Origin: JANLSE01 sp038214135 | GTDB lineage: Bacteria > Chloroflexota > Chloroflexia > Chloroflexales > Roseiflexaceae | DNA: 22,431 bases | Reading direction: 5' to 3' | Assembly: GCA_038214135.1 (NCBI GenBank) | Contig: JBBQSD010000106.1 | Span: 1 to 22,431, forward strand | Shown here: positions 6,409 through 12,574 of the stretch, piece by piece | How positions within the stretch are numbered: position 1 is the first letter of the stretch | Layout of the letters: every line of letters starts with the position of its first letter | Position numbers and translations under genes: made by a program | The notes under the pieces: generated by a model | The model's input: the letters and a program-made list of their open reading frames with translations, nothing else | Told to the model about the DNA's origin: nothing | Database searches by the model: none

Positions 6409-8430
6409 CTACGACTTTACGATAATCGGCAGGATCATGATGTATTGCGTGACCGCCGCACGGGTGATGGTGATCGTGTAGGTCTTGGTCGTGATACCAT
6501 CTTCGGCGGTGACAACAATCGTGATGATGTTCACCCCAACCGTGAGCGGGATCGCGCCTGAGGCGCTACCGGAGGGAACCGTCACTCCATTGATAGTCAC
6601 GGTTGCACCTGCGGCTACCGTCGGGGTCAGGCTCACGCTACTGACGCTATTGCCAACTGTCGCAGTGTAGCTCGTCGTCGTGGGTGCAAAGGCTGGGCTG
6701 AGCGTTACCGCACCAGTGCCCAGGCTACTCATCGTCGCGTCGTTCGAGAACAGCGAGCCGAAGAACAGCGCCCGGCTGTTGTTGCTATCCGCCACCCAAA
6801 CTCCGCCGATAGAATCAACCGTCACGCCGTTCGGGTTTTGCATCCCCGTCTGGGTCGTCGCGCTGGCGCTGCTGGTGAAGTTCCCCTGGCCCAATACGCC
6901 ATCGGCATTGGCACCATTGGCCTTGCTCGCGGCGTTATTGAACCACAGCACACGACTATTGCCGCTGTCTGCCACCCACAGCCGTCCGTCACTACTGACC
7001 GCAACCCCCAACGGGCTACTCATGCCGCTCTGCGTACTCACAAAGGCAATGCTGGTGAAGTTGGGTTCGCCAAGCACACCATCGGCATTCGCGCCATTGG
7101 CCTTGCTGGCGGCATTATCGAAGCGCAACACGCGACTGTTGCTATAATCGGCGACCCACAGGCGGCCAGCACTATCTACCGCCACGCCATCAGGGAACTC
7201 CATTCTGTTCTGAGCAGCAGCACTGCCGTTGCTAGTGAAATCGGCCTGGCCGAGCACACTATCGGCATTCGCGCCATTGGCTTTGCTGGCGGCATTATCG
7301 AAGCGCAGCACACGACTGTTACTTAAGTCGGCAACCCACAGGTGCCCGGCGCTATCAACGGCAAGGCCATATGGGCTATCCAGCCCGCTCTGGGTAGTAA
7401 CATTGGCATTGCTGGTAAAGTTGGACTGACCAAGCACGCCATCGGCATTCGCGCCATTGGCCTTGCTCACAGCGCTGTCGAAGCGCAGCACCCGGTTGTT
7501 TTTGGAGTCGGATACCCATAGCCGCCCGGCGCTATCGATCGTCATCTTCGATGGGCTACTCATTCCGCTCTGGGTCGTGGCTGCTGAGTTGCTGGTGAAG
7601 TTCAGCTGGCCCAAGACTGCCTCGGCAGCAGCACCATTTGTGAGCGCGCTGCGCGAGGCAAAGCGTAGTACGCGATTGTTTTGTCTATCGGAAACGAATA
7701 CCTTGCCAGTAGTTGGATCGACGGTGATGTTGTATGGGCTGCGCATCCCACTCTGGGTCGCAGCGGTCGCATTGCTGGTGAAGTCCGGCTGGCCAAGTAC
7801 CAGGTTGGCGGGCTGCCCGATCGCAAAGGACTGGCCAGCGTCTGCACGTGCAACGATGATCGTGTAGGTTTTGGTTGTGACACCATCAGCAGCAGTGACA
7901 ACGATTGTGATCGTGTTAGGCCCGAGTGCGAGTGGGATCGCGCTGGATGTACTGCCCGAGGCTACCGACACACCATTGATTGTAATAGTCGCACCTGTAG
8001 CGACTGTTGGCGTGAGCATTAAGCTGCTGATACTATTGGCCACCGTCGCGCCATAGCTGGTTGCAGCAGATGCGAAGACCGGGCTAAGCGTGCCGCTGCT
8101 GAGTGCCAGATTAGTCAGCGATGCATCGGTTGAGGCAAACGAGCCAAAGAAGAGTACCCGGTTATTGTTGTGATCGGTTACCCAGACCCGACTATTGCCA
8201 TCGACCGCCACACCGCTCGGGTTTTGCATCCCGGTCTGGGTCGTCGCGCTGGCGCTGCTGGTGAAGTCGGATTGGCCGAGCACCAAGTTGGCGTTCATGC
8301 CATTGCTGAAGATAGACGAAGGGGGTCCTGCCTGAGCCATTGGAACGCGTGGTAGGAGCGCCACGCTCAAACTGAGGATAAACAAGAGTGCAGCAAACAA
8401 GCGCTGCCTTCGATCAAAACGGATGGACAT
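6409..8430 (-). CDS. Secreted NHL-repeat protein with two cadherin-like domains
   Basis: A 673-residue exported protein. A signal peptide (RRQR, then FAALLFILSLSVALL) ends near Ala34 (MAQA). Next come one NHL-like repeat (about 45-100), a cadherin-like beta-sandwich (PF12733 type, about 104-196, ending KTYTIIV), six NHL-like repeats of 60 residues (about 205-560, pattern VLGQxxFTS...VDSxGRLWVADxxNSRVLRF), and a second cadherin-like domain (about 565-655, ending KTYTITI). The last eight residues are ILPIIVKS, like the hydrophobic tails ending LPLVxR/K on many Chloroflexia exoproteins. NHL repeats form beta-propellers that usually bind ligands or proteins; no enzymatic motif is seen, so a surface binding or adhesion role is inferred. 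The start has a strong AAGGAGG box 6-7 nt upstream. It is probably monocistronic. Confidence 0.88.
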   Translation of the reverse strand: MSIRFDRRQRLFAALLFILSLSVALLPRVPMAQAGPPSSIFSNGMNANLVLGQSDFTSSASATTQTGMQNPSGVAVDGNSRVWVTDHNNNRVLFFGSFASTDASLTNLALSSGTLSPVFASAATSYGATVANSISSLMLTPTVATGATITINGVSVASGSTSSAIPLALGPNTITIVVTAADGVTTKTYTIIVARADAGQSFAIGQPANLVLGQPDFTSNATAATQSGMRSPYNITVDPTTGKVFVSDRQNNRVLRFASRSALTNGAAAEAVLGQLNFTSNSAATTQSGMSSPSKMTIDSAGRLWVSDSKNNRVLRFDSAVSKANGANADGVLGQSNFTSNANVTTQSGLDSPYGLAVDSAGHLWVADLSNSRVLRFDNAASKANGANADSVLGQADFTSNGSAAAQNRMEFPDGVAVDSAGRLWVADYSNSRVLRFDNAASKANGANADGVLGEPNFTSIAFVSTQSGMSSPLGVAVSSDGRLWVADSGNSRVLWFNNAASKANGANADGVLGQGNFTSSASATTQTGMQNPNGVTVDSIGGVWVADSNNSRALFFGSLFSNDATMSSLGTGAVTLSPAFAPTTTSYTATVGNSVSSVSLTPTVAAGATVTINGVTVPSGSASGAIPLTVGVNIITIVVTAEDGITTKTYTITITRAAVTQYIMILPIIVKS
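6820..7860 (-). repeat. 180-bp tandem repeats inside the NHL gene
   Basis: The six-repeat NHL block is visible at DNA level as a 180-bp period: the segment CATCGGCATTCGCGCCATTG recurs near 7080, 7260 and 7440, with a variant near 6900. The most alike copies are the central ones; the outer copies have diverged. Such arrays readily expand and contract by recombination. Confidence 0.8.
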
Positions 8431-8890
8431 CGGGATCCTCCTTGTAGAGGTGAGCGGACATCATTGTTCCGGCGCACAATCCAAGGTGCCTTTGCGTATG
8501 CATCTCCAGGGATGCCAATCCGTGGCGGAATTATCTTCTACGACAAGTAGATGAAGGGTGAACTAACATGATAGAACTATACACGATCACAAGTTGCAAC
8601 TATAGCATTAAGACATTCGAAGGCAAGAATAAAACGATCACAAATAGATACCGAAACCGTAGCGAAACTATGCAACCGCAGCCCTACAAATCAGCGAACC
8701 GGGAAGCAAGTCATCCAGCAGACGAGTAAGGAATCAGCCAATTACTAATACACATGGGCTCGTTGAAAGCGTTGCTGATTAATCTCTACTATCGCATGGC
8801 TGAATATGTCGGGTATAGTCCAAGAAAAGCACTCCTGCATCAGCCGCCACACTGTGGTAACAAAAAACACACTGCCGACCGCATCGTATT
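8431..8890. other. Intergenic stretch upstream of the NHL gene
   Basis: About 460 bp without a supported gene. The first 20 bp carry the NHL ribosome-binding site (minus-strand AAGGAGG). The part from about 8540 to 8700 is more A+T-rich than its surroundings and probably holds the NHL promoter. TATAGT-like boxes are present on the minus strand near 8578, but no box pair with good spacing could be assigned. No long repeat or RNA gene was recognised. Confidence 0.4.
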
Positions 8891-9014
8891 GCCCTCACCC
8901 CCGGCCCCTCTCCCAGAACGGGAGAGGGGAGAACGATGGATGCCCTTCTCTCCGCAGGCTGAAGCCTGCGGCAAAGCGAAAACGAACCCCTCGCCGCGTG
9001 GCTTCAGCCCGCGG
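8891..9014. repeat. Cluster of three dispersed-type palindromes
   Basis: First, CCCTCACCCCCGGCCCCTCT followed by CCC, with CCCCTCTCCC (8905-8914) pairing with GGGAGAGGGG (8920-8929) over a 5-nt loop; this C-rich element is a familiar multicopy intergenic repeat. Second, CCGCAGGCT (8952-8960) pairs with AGCCTGCGG (8963-8971). Third, an imperfect copy of the same type lies at 8994-9014 (CCGCGTGGCT with AGCCCGCGG). Short open frames across this stretch are translations of the repeats and are not genes. The cluster ends about 24 bp from the stop of the DUF5360-like gene. Confidence 0.7.
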
Positions 9015-9037
9015 TGGGGAGGGAGAGCAATACCCGA

Positions 9038-9427
9038 TTATTTAATTTCCGGAGTAATGAGCCGGGGGATAAAAAAGAGCGGGTAGATCAGCAGATACCC
9101 ATTGGTCACCCACCACGTCAGATCCACATCGCCACGAATAACCCAAAATGCAATCGCTTGTAACCCAGAATAGAAGGTTAATGCCAGAGAAAGCAGTGCC
9201 GCCATTCGCCAGCGTGGATCGCCAACACGGTGCAACCACAGGCTGGATAACCCTGTTGCCGATATGAATAGATCGAGTGGCAGGAACGACCAATTCCAGG
9301 CAACCAGTACAGGGTCATGGTAATCTTTGAATAGATAGACGGCTGGAATAACGCCAAGTGCCGTAATTAGCCAGTACACAATAAAACCTATGTCTGTCGC
9401 CAGAAAAAATGGTTTAAGTGTTCGCAT
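9038..9427 (-). CDS. YvaD/DUF5360-like small membrane protein
   Basis: A 129-residue protein with four likely membrane helices: near residues 10-30 (FLATDIGFIVYWLITALGVI), 43-62 (AWNWSFLPLDLFISATGL), 73-92, and 102-122. The motif LFKDYxxPxxVAWNWSFLPLDL matches my memory of the Bacillus YvaD family (DUF5360), of unknown function. In B. subtilis, yvaD stands next to yvaE (an SMR pump) and yvaF (a TetR regulator), the same three families as here, which supports the call. The start has AGGA 7 nt upstream. A gap of 120 bp with two hairpins separates it from the SMR gene, so it may be co-transcribed or have a separate transcript. The identification is from recalled motifs and needs a profile search. 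Confidence 0.65.
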   Translation of the reverse strand: MRTLKPFFLATDIGFIVYWLITALGVIPAVYLFKDYHDPVLVAWNWSFLPLDLFISATGLSSLWLHRVGDPRWRMAALLSLALTFYSGLQAIAFWVIRGDVDLTWWVTNGYLLIYPLFFIPRLITPEIK

Positions 9428-9470
9428 ATAGTAATCCTATTAATTTTTGTACAAGAAGAGAGGAAATTCT

Positions 9471-9548
9471 CGGGACACCCAGAGGGTACCCGCCCGAAAC
9501 CCCGCTTTGCGCTTGCGCGCATTGAACATACTATAGTGAGAGTATGTT
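9471..9548. other. Two hairpins between the SMR and DUF5360-like genes
   Basis: AACATACT (9525-9532) pairs with AGTATGTT (9541-9548) around an 8-nt loop and touches the SMR stop codon (9548-9550). A second stem joins CGGG/ACCC (9471-9480) with GGGT/CCCG (9484-9492). Neither is followed by a U-run on the minus strand. They may weaken read-through from the SMR gene into the next gene. Confidence 0.4.
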
Positions 9549-9880
9549 TAGTGCGCTGCCGAAGTCGAGAACATATTCAACACAACCACCCCACCAATGA
9601 TCAGGCCAATCCCAATCAGGCGCGCAGGATCAAGCGATTCACGCCAGAGCAACACGCCAAGCACAGCCATGGCAGCGGTTCCAACACCAGACCAGATCGC
9701 ATAGGCGTTGCCAAGCGGAATCTGCTTGAGGCTTAATGACATCAGATAGAATGCCAATCCGTAGCCAATTGCAACGACCAGACTTGGGCCGATTTTGGTG
9801 AACCCTTCCGAATATTTTAGTGCCGTTGTGCCAATAACCTCACTCACAATCGCCAGAAATAACATGAGTAGCGCAGGCAT
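9548..9880 (-). CDS. Small multidrug resistance (SMR) efflux protein, EmrE/Qac type
   Basis: A proton-coupled exporter of toxic cations such as quaternary ammonium compounds, working as a dimer in the cytoplasmic membrane. The length is 110 residues, the same as E. coli EmrE. The four helices and key residues are all in register: Glu14 (the proton and substrate site) in AIVSEVIGT, KYSEGFT at 22-28, Tyr40, Tyr60 and Trp63 in AYAIWSGVGT. The conserved Glu14 and the YAIWSGVG motif favour the drug-exporting (Qac) subtype over the guanidinium subtype (Gdx). GGAG lies 5-6 nt before the ATG. The TetR gene ends 12 nt upstream, so the two form an operon, and the pump is probably under that repressor. 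The substrate is not proven. Confidence 0.9.
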   Translation of the reverse strand: MPALLMLFLAIVSEVIGTTALKYSEGFTKIGPSLVVAIGYGLAFYLMSLSLKQIPLGNAYAIWSGVGTAAMAVLGVLLWRESLDPARLIGIGLIIGGVVVLNMFSTSAAH

Positions 9881-9892
9881 ATAATCTCCATT

Positions 9893-10444
9893 TTATTCAG
9901 TTGCAAGTGCCAACAACATATTTCGCACATCTTCACGAAGCTGGTCGTGCGGTGGCGCAAATCTCAGCAAATCAGCAATCCATAGCCCATCAAGCGCCAG
10001 GCGCACAACCGTCGCCTTGGCTGGATCCAGGCCATCTGTCTCAGCACGGTGTTGCCAGATCGCATAGCGTGCCTGCAGTGGCGCAAGCAGCGTTGGATCA
10101 GCAGCAACTGCCGCCAACAACCCCGATGTTAGTTCAAGTTGCTGACCTGCCGGTGTGAAGGTTGCCCGTAGATATGCTCGCAGCCAACTCCCGGCCTGTG
10201 GCCCTTGCTCGTGTGCTTCCTCCTCCGCGAGGGCAGCATCAAAGGCTGCCAGTACATGCTCAATCATGCCGCCGATTAGCGCCGATTTGCCAGGGAAATG
10301 GTACAGTAGGCCGCCCTTACTGACCCCCGCTGCCAGTGCGACGGCTTCCAGCGTGAGTGCTTCCGTTCCCTGCGTTTGGATGACATGCGCCGCAGCATGC
10401 AGAATCTGTCGGCGGGTCGTTTCCGATGTTGCTCGTTTTGCCAT
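9893..10444 (-). CDS. TetR-family transcriptional repressor of the SMR operon
   Basis: A 183-residue regulator. The N-terminal DNA-binding domain shows TRRQILHAAAHVI (10-22) and the helix-turn-helix TLEAVALAAGVSKGGLLYHF (31-50), the usual TetR recognition pattern. The C-terminal helical domain (about 60-183) is variable, as expected for ligand binding. The ATG at 10442-10444 gives a normal TetR length; longer in-frame starts upstream would cross the operator and promoter. There is no ribosome-binding site because the predicted transcript begins at, or one base before, the ATG, so the mRNA looks leaderless. The operator at 10451-10474 overlaps this promoter, which points to autorepression and control of the downstream SMR gene. 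Release by a cationic compound is a family-based inference. Confidence 0.9.
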   Translation of the reverse strand: MAKRATSETTRRQILHAAAHVIQTQGTEALTLEAVALAAGVSKGGLLYHFPGKSALIGGMIEHVLAAFDAALAEEEAHEQGPQAGSWLRAYLRATFTPAGQQLELTSGLLAAVAADPTLLAPLQARYAIWQHRAETDGLDPAKATVVRLALDGLWIADLLRFAPPHDQLREDVRNMLLALATE

Positions 10445-10450
10445 GATATT

Positions 10451-10474
10451 ACTATACCGTCTGGACGGTATAGT
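10451..10474. promoter_or_regulatory. Perfect TetR-type operator
   Basis: ACTATACCGTC (10451-10461) and its exact reverse complement GACGGTATAGT (10464-10474) are separated by 2 bp. The 24-bp size and the ACCGTC/GACGGT core are typical of TetR-family operators. It covers the spacer and -10 box of the tetR promoter, so a bound repressor would block RNA polymerase. It lies 16 bp before the -35 box of the divergent glycosyltransferase promoter and may affect that gene too. Confidence 0.85.
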
Positions 10475-10479
10475 ATCAA
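10451..10479 (-). promoter_or_regulatory. Promoter of the tetR-SMR operon
   Basis: On the minus strand, TTGATA (10479-10474), a 17-bp spacer and TATAGT (10456-10451). The -10 box ends 6 nt before the ATG, placing the start of transcription at about 10444-10445, effectively at the start codon. Confidence 0.75.
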
Positions 10480-10489
10480 GCCCCAATAG

Positions 10490-10518
10490 TTGCATCACCT
10501 GCTGCACTGCGGTAGAAT
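10490..10518 (+). promoter_or_regulatory. Promoter of the glycosyltransferase gene
   Basis: TTGCAT (10490-10495), a 17-bp spacer, then TAGAAT (10513-10518). The -10 box ends 7 nt before the ATG at 10526, so this transcript too is predicted to be leaderless; no ribosome-binding site is seen. Confidence 0.65.
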
Positions 10519-10525
10519 AGCCGCT

Positions 10526-11773
10526 ATGCAGCATAAGATTTTGATGATTGCGCCAACCAGTTTCTTTGCCGACTATGGCTGTCATGTGCGGATCTGGGAG
10601 GAAGCTAAGACGCTTCAGAAGTTCGGGCACCAGCTCACGATCGCAACATACCATAATGGCGATAACATGCCAGGGCTGGATATTCGGCGTTCCTGGGATG
10701 TGCCATGGTTACGGCGTGCGATGGTTGGTTCATCGCGCCATAAAATCTATCTCGATGCTGCGCTCTCCTGGCGCAGCCTACGCGTGGCCCTCGCTATTCG
10801 CCCAACAATCATTCACGCGCATCTGCACGAAGGCGCACTGATTGGTTCTGTGCTACGCAAGATCACTGGCGCACCACTGGTCTTCGATTACCAGGGCAGC
10901 ATGACGGCGGAAATGCTTGATCATCGCTTCATTCAACGCGAGAGCCGTTTGTTAAGGCCATTGATACGCCTTGAACGGCTGATCAATCGTCAGGCTGATC
11001 TCATTATCACATCAACGCAGAATAGTGCGGAGCAACTGCGTGCGAGCGGATCGGTTGCGCAAGAGCGGATTCATAGCGTCACCGATAGTGTCGATACAGA
11101 TCGGTTCCGACCATTCGATGGCTCACCTGGTTGGGAAGCGCAGCGCCAGGAGTTGCGTGCCCAGCTTGGCATTCCCCCAGATCGCCGGATTGTGATCTAT
11201 ATCGGGCTGCTGGCACCCTACCAGGGCACCAATGTATTGATTGAGGCAGCGCGCAGTGTGTGTGCCCAGCGGCCCGATACGCACTTCCTGATTATGGGCT
11301 ACCCAGACCCAGGCAGCTACCGGAGTTATGCGGAATCGCTTGGGATCGGCGATCATGTGACGCTTCCTGGGCGCATTTTGTATCGGGATCTGCACAGCTA
11401 TTTAGCCCTTGGCGATGTGGCTGTTGCACCCAAGATGAGTGCAACAGAGGGCAGTGGCAAAATTCCCAACTACATGGCCATGGGATTACCAACCATCACC
11501 TTCGATACGCCCGTCAGCCGTGAGTATCTTGGTGAGAGTGGCATCTATGCCAGCTTTGGCAGTGTCACCGATCTGGCAGCTAAAATCCTGCAAGCGCTTG
11601 AGCAGCCACAATGGGCCAACGAACTGGCTCAGCACAGCCGCACCATCGCCGTACGTGATCTTTCCTGGGAACGGGCCGTTCGGCGGATTGAGGGCTTGTA
11701 TGCCGAAGCGCTACGGCGCAGGCGTGGTGAGCCGGAACCAAGCCAAGAGGCGGAAGATGTTCGTGTAGGGTAG
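10526..11773 (+). CDS. GT4-type glycosyltransferase
   Basis: A 415-residue GT-B fold enzyme that moves a sugar from a nucleotide donor, probably onto a polysaccharide, lipid or small acceptor. The N-terminal Rossmann half begins KILMIAPTSFFADYGCHVRI with the glycine-containing loop, followed by IIHAHLHEGALIGSVL. The C-terminal half has VIYIGLLAPYQGTNVLIEAA and the donor-binding segment ATEGSGKIPNYMAMGLPTI around residues 306-324. The usual E-x7-E motif is present as Glu308 with Asn315 in the second place, a variant seen in a GT4 subgroup with EGSGKxxNYM. The start at 10526 was chosen over an in-frame TTG at 10490 because the TTG is part of the -35 box. It stands alone, divergent from tetR. 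The sugar and acceptor are unknown. Confidence 0.88.
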   Translation: MQHKILMIAPTSFFADYGCHVRIWEEAKTLQKFGHQLTIATYHNGDNMPGLDIRRSWDVPWLRRAMVGSSRHKIYLDAALSWRSLRVALAIRPTIIHAHLHEGALIGSVLRKITGAPLVFDYQGSMTAEMLDHRFIQRESRLLRPLIRLERLINRQADLIITSTQNSAEQLRASGSVAQERIHSVTDSVDTDRFRPFDGSPGWEAQRQELRAQLGIPPDRRIVIYIGLLAPYQGTNVLIEAARSVCAQRPDTHFLIMGYPDPGSYRSYAESLGIGDHVTLPGRILYRDLHSYLALGDVAVAPKMSATEGSGKIPNYMAMGLPTITFDTPVSREYLGESGIYASFGSVTDLAAKILQALEQPQWANELAQHSRTIAVRDLSWERAVRRIEGLYAEALRRRRGEPEPSQEAEDVRVG

Positions 11774-11822
11774 CGCCATAATTATCCGCAGATGACGCAG
11801 ATTATTTGGCATCGGTTGATGT

Positions 11823-11889
11823 GGAGTGCGCAAGCCATGCTTGCGCGGCGGCAGCATGGCTGCCGCATTCCAAAACCACATGCTTGTGG
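11823..11889. repeat. Three adjacent hairpins between convergent genes
   Basis: GCGCAAGC-CAT-GCTTGCGC (11828-11846), GCGGCAGC-ATG-GCTGCCGC (11848-11866) and CCACA-TGCT-TGTGG (11876-11889) follow one another. GGAGTGCG (11823-11830) can also pair with CGCATTCC (11864-11871) with one mismatch, enclosing the first two in a cloverleaf-like form. It lies between the stops of the glycosyltransferase (11773) and the pentapeptide gene (11895). No tRNA features are present; a dispersed repeat that also ends transcripts is the likely reading. Confidence 0.65.
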
Positions 11890-11894
11890 CAGTA

Positions 11895-12233
11895 TTACCG
11901 AATGACGCCAGTCAGGTCGGCATTACTCAAATCGGCATTGCTCAAATTGGCATCGGTCAAATCGGCATTCGTCAGATCGGCATAACTCAGGTAGGCCATA
12001 CCAAGGTTGGCACCGCGCAGGTTAGCACCACGCAGAATCGCCCCGCTCAGATCAGCCGCTCGTAGAATTGCCCCACTCAGGTTGGCACCACTCAGGTTGG
12101 CATTTGTCAGGTTGGCTCCATTCAGCACGGCACTGCTCAGATCAGCCTTGCTGAGAACAGCATTGCTCAGATTGGCATTGCGGAGATTTTTATCGCCCGA
12201 CGTAGCTCTTCGTAGATCAGCATCATTGGCCAT
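11895..12233 (-). CDS. Pentapeptide-repeat protein
   Basis: A 112-residue protein made almost wholly of about 19 pentapeptide repeats of the A(D/N)LxX type, from about residue 16 to the end (for example NLSNA, DLSSA, NLTNA, DLTDA). Such repeats fold into a right-handed four-sided beta-helix. Known members mimic DNA and protect or inhibit gyrase, but most have no assigned role. There is no signal peptide or membrane segment. The ATG at 12231-12233 was chosen because AAGGAG lies about 11 nt upstream; an ATG at 12273-12275 would add 14 residues but has no such site. The repeats give a 15-bp period in the DNA. It is divergent from the CHAT gene, with 341 bp between them, so a link to that system is possible but not shown. 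Confidence 0.88.
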   Translation of the reverse strand: MANDADLRRATSGDKNLRNANLSNAVLSKADLSSAVLNGANLTNANLSGANLSGAILRAADLSGAILRGANLRGANLGMAYLSYADLTNADLTDANLSNADLSNADLTGVIR

Positions 12234-12512
12234 TATGTGTGTTTCTCCTTTGTGTTCCAGCCTATCGTCATCCAAACAAAATCAGGCATGCTGCACACTT
12301 CTTGGCGGGCGCTGGAAAGCAATAGTTCATATGGTACCACGTATGGTCATTTGGTGGGGTGCGACGTATTCTTTTGGAATGGTCGGGTGCGGACCCATGG
12401 GTCCGCCAACCAGTGCGGAACAGCGCGGGCCGATACGTGGGTCGACCCATACGCGTGGACGCAGCGCAGGCCGCCGCAGGAGTTTACGTCACACCCCATT
12501 TGGTGCGTTCGG
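12234..12512. other. Intergenic stretch between the pentapeptide and CHAT genes
   Basis: No gene is supported. It holds the pentapeptide ribosome-binding site (near 12245), a perfect 18-bp palindrome GCGGACCCATGGGTCCGC (12389-12406), and the 12-bp palindrome TGGGTCGACCCA (12438-12449). The two palindromes share the ACCC/GGGT arms and lie about 110 and 70 bp upstream of the CHAT -35 box, so they may be operators or dispersed repeats. No clear promoter for the pentapeptide gene was found. Confidence 0.5.
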
Positions 12513-12540
12513 TTGTTGGTGGATTGTGATATGCTATACT
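12513..12540 (+). promoter_or_regulatory. Probable promoter of the CHAT-nSTAND genes
   Basis: TTGTTG (12513-12518), a 16-bp spacer, then the extended -10 TGC-TATACT (12532-12540). The transcript would begin near 12546-12547. The 13-mer GATATGCTATACT (12528-12540) occurs again, exactly, at 22222-22234 in front of the gene at the right edge. Confidence 0.6.
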
Positions 12541-12545
12541 ACATT

Positions 12546-12569
12546 ATGATGCTGCAAACTGCGTTTTAG
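12546..12569 (+). CDS. Possible 7-codon leader ORF before the CHAT gene
   Basis: ATG at 12546 opens a frame MMLQTAF ending in TAG at 12567-12569, 5 nt before the CHAT start. The predicted transcript start falls at or next to this ATG, so a ribosome could start on it without a binding site, stop at the TAG and restart at the CHAT ATG, which itself has no ribosome-binding site. This is speculative, as so short a frame can arise by chance. Confidence 0.25.
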   Translation: MMLQTAF

Positions 12570-12574
12570 CCTGC

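Noticed and set aside
6820..7860. CRISPR-like regular repeats
   Set aside because: The 180-bp units encode NHL repeats in frame; there are no short repeats with unique spacers and no cas genes.
8754..9086. Open frame on the plus strand with a Pro/Arg-rich stretch (PPAPLPERERGER)
   Set aside because: It is a translation of the dispersed C-rich and GCAGGCT palindromic repeats, has no ribosome-binding site, and overlaps the end of the DUF5360-like gene.
10490..10525. TTG start extending the glycosyltransferase by 12 residues
   Set aside because: The TTG is part of a well-formed -35 box (TTGCAT-17-TAGAAT), and the family's first strand begins right after the ATG at 10526.
10445..10654. Longer TetR protein with a 70-residue N-terminal extension
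   Set aside because: It would read through the operator and promoter into the glycosyltransferase; TetR proteins normally begin shortly before the TRRxIL helix.
11823..11889. tRNA gene suggested by the cloverleaf shape
   Set aside because: No T-loop, anticodon arm or acceptor features fit, and the arms are the wrong sizes.
12007..12549. Plus-strand frame of Arg/Leu/Ala-rich sequence opposite the pentapeptide gene
   Set aside because: It mirrors the 15-bp period of the pentapeptide repeats on the other strand and runs on through palindromes; low-complexity shadow.
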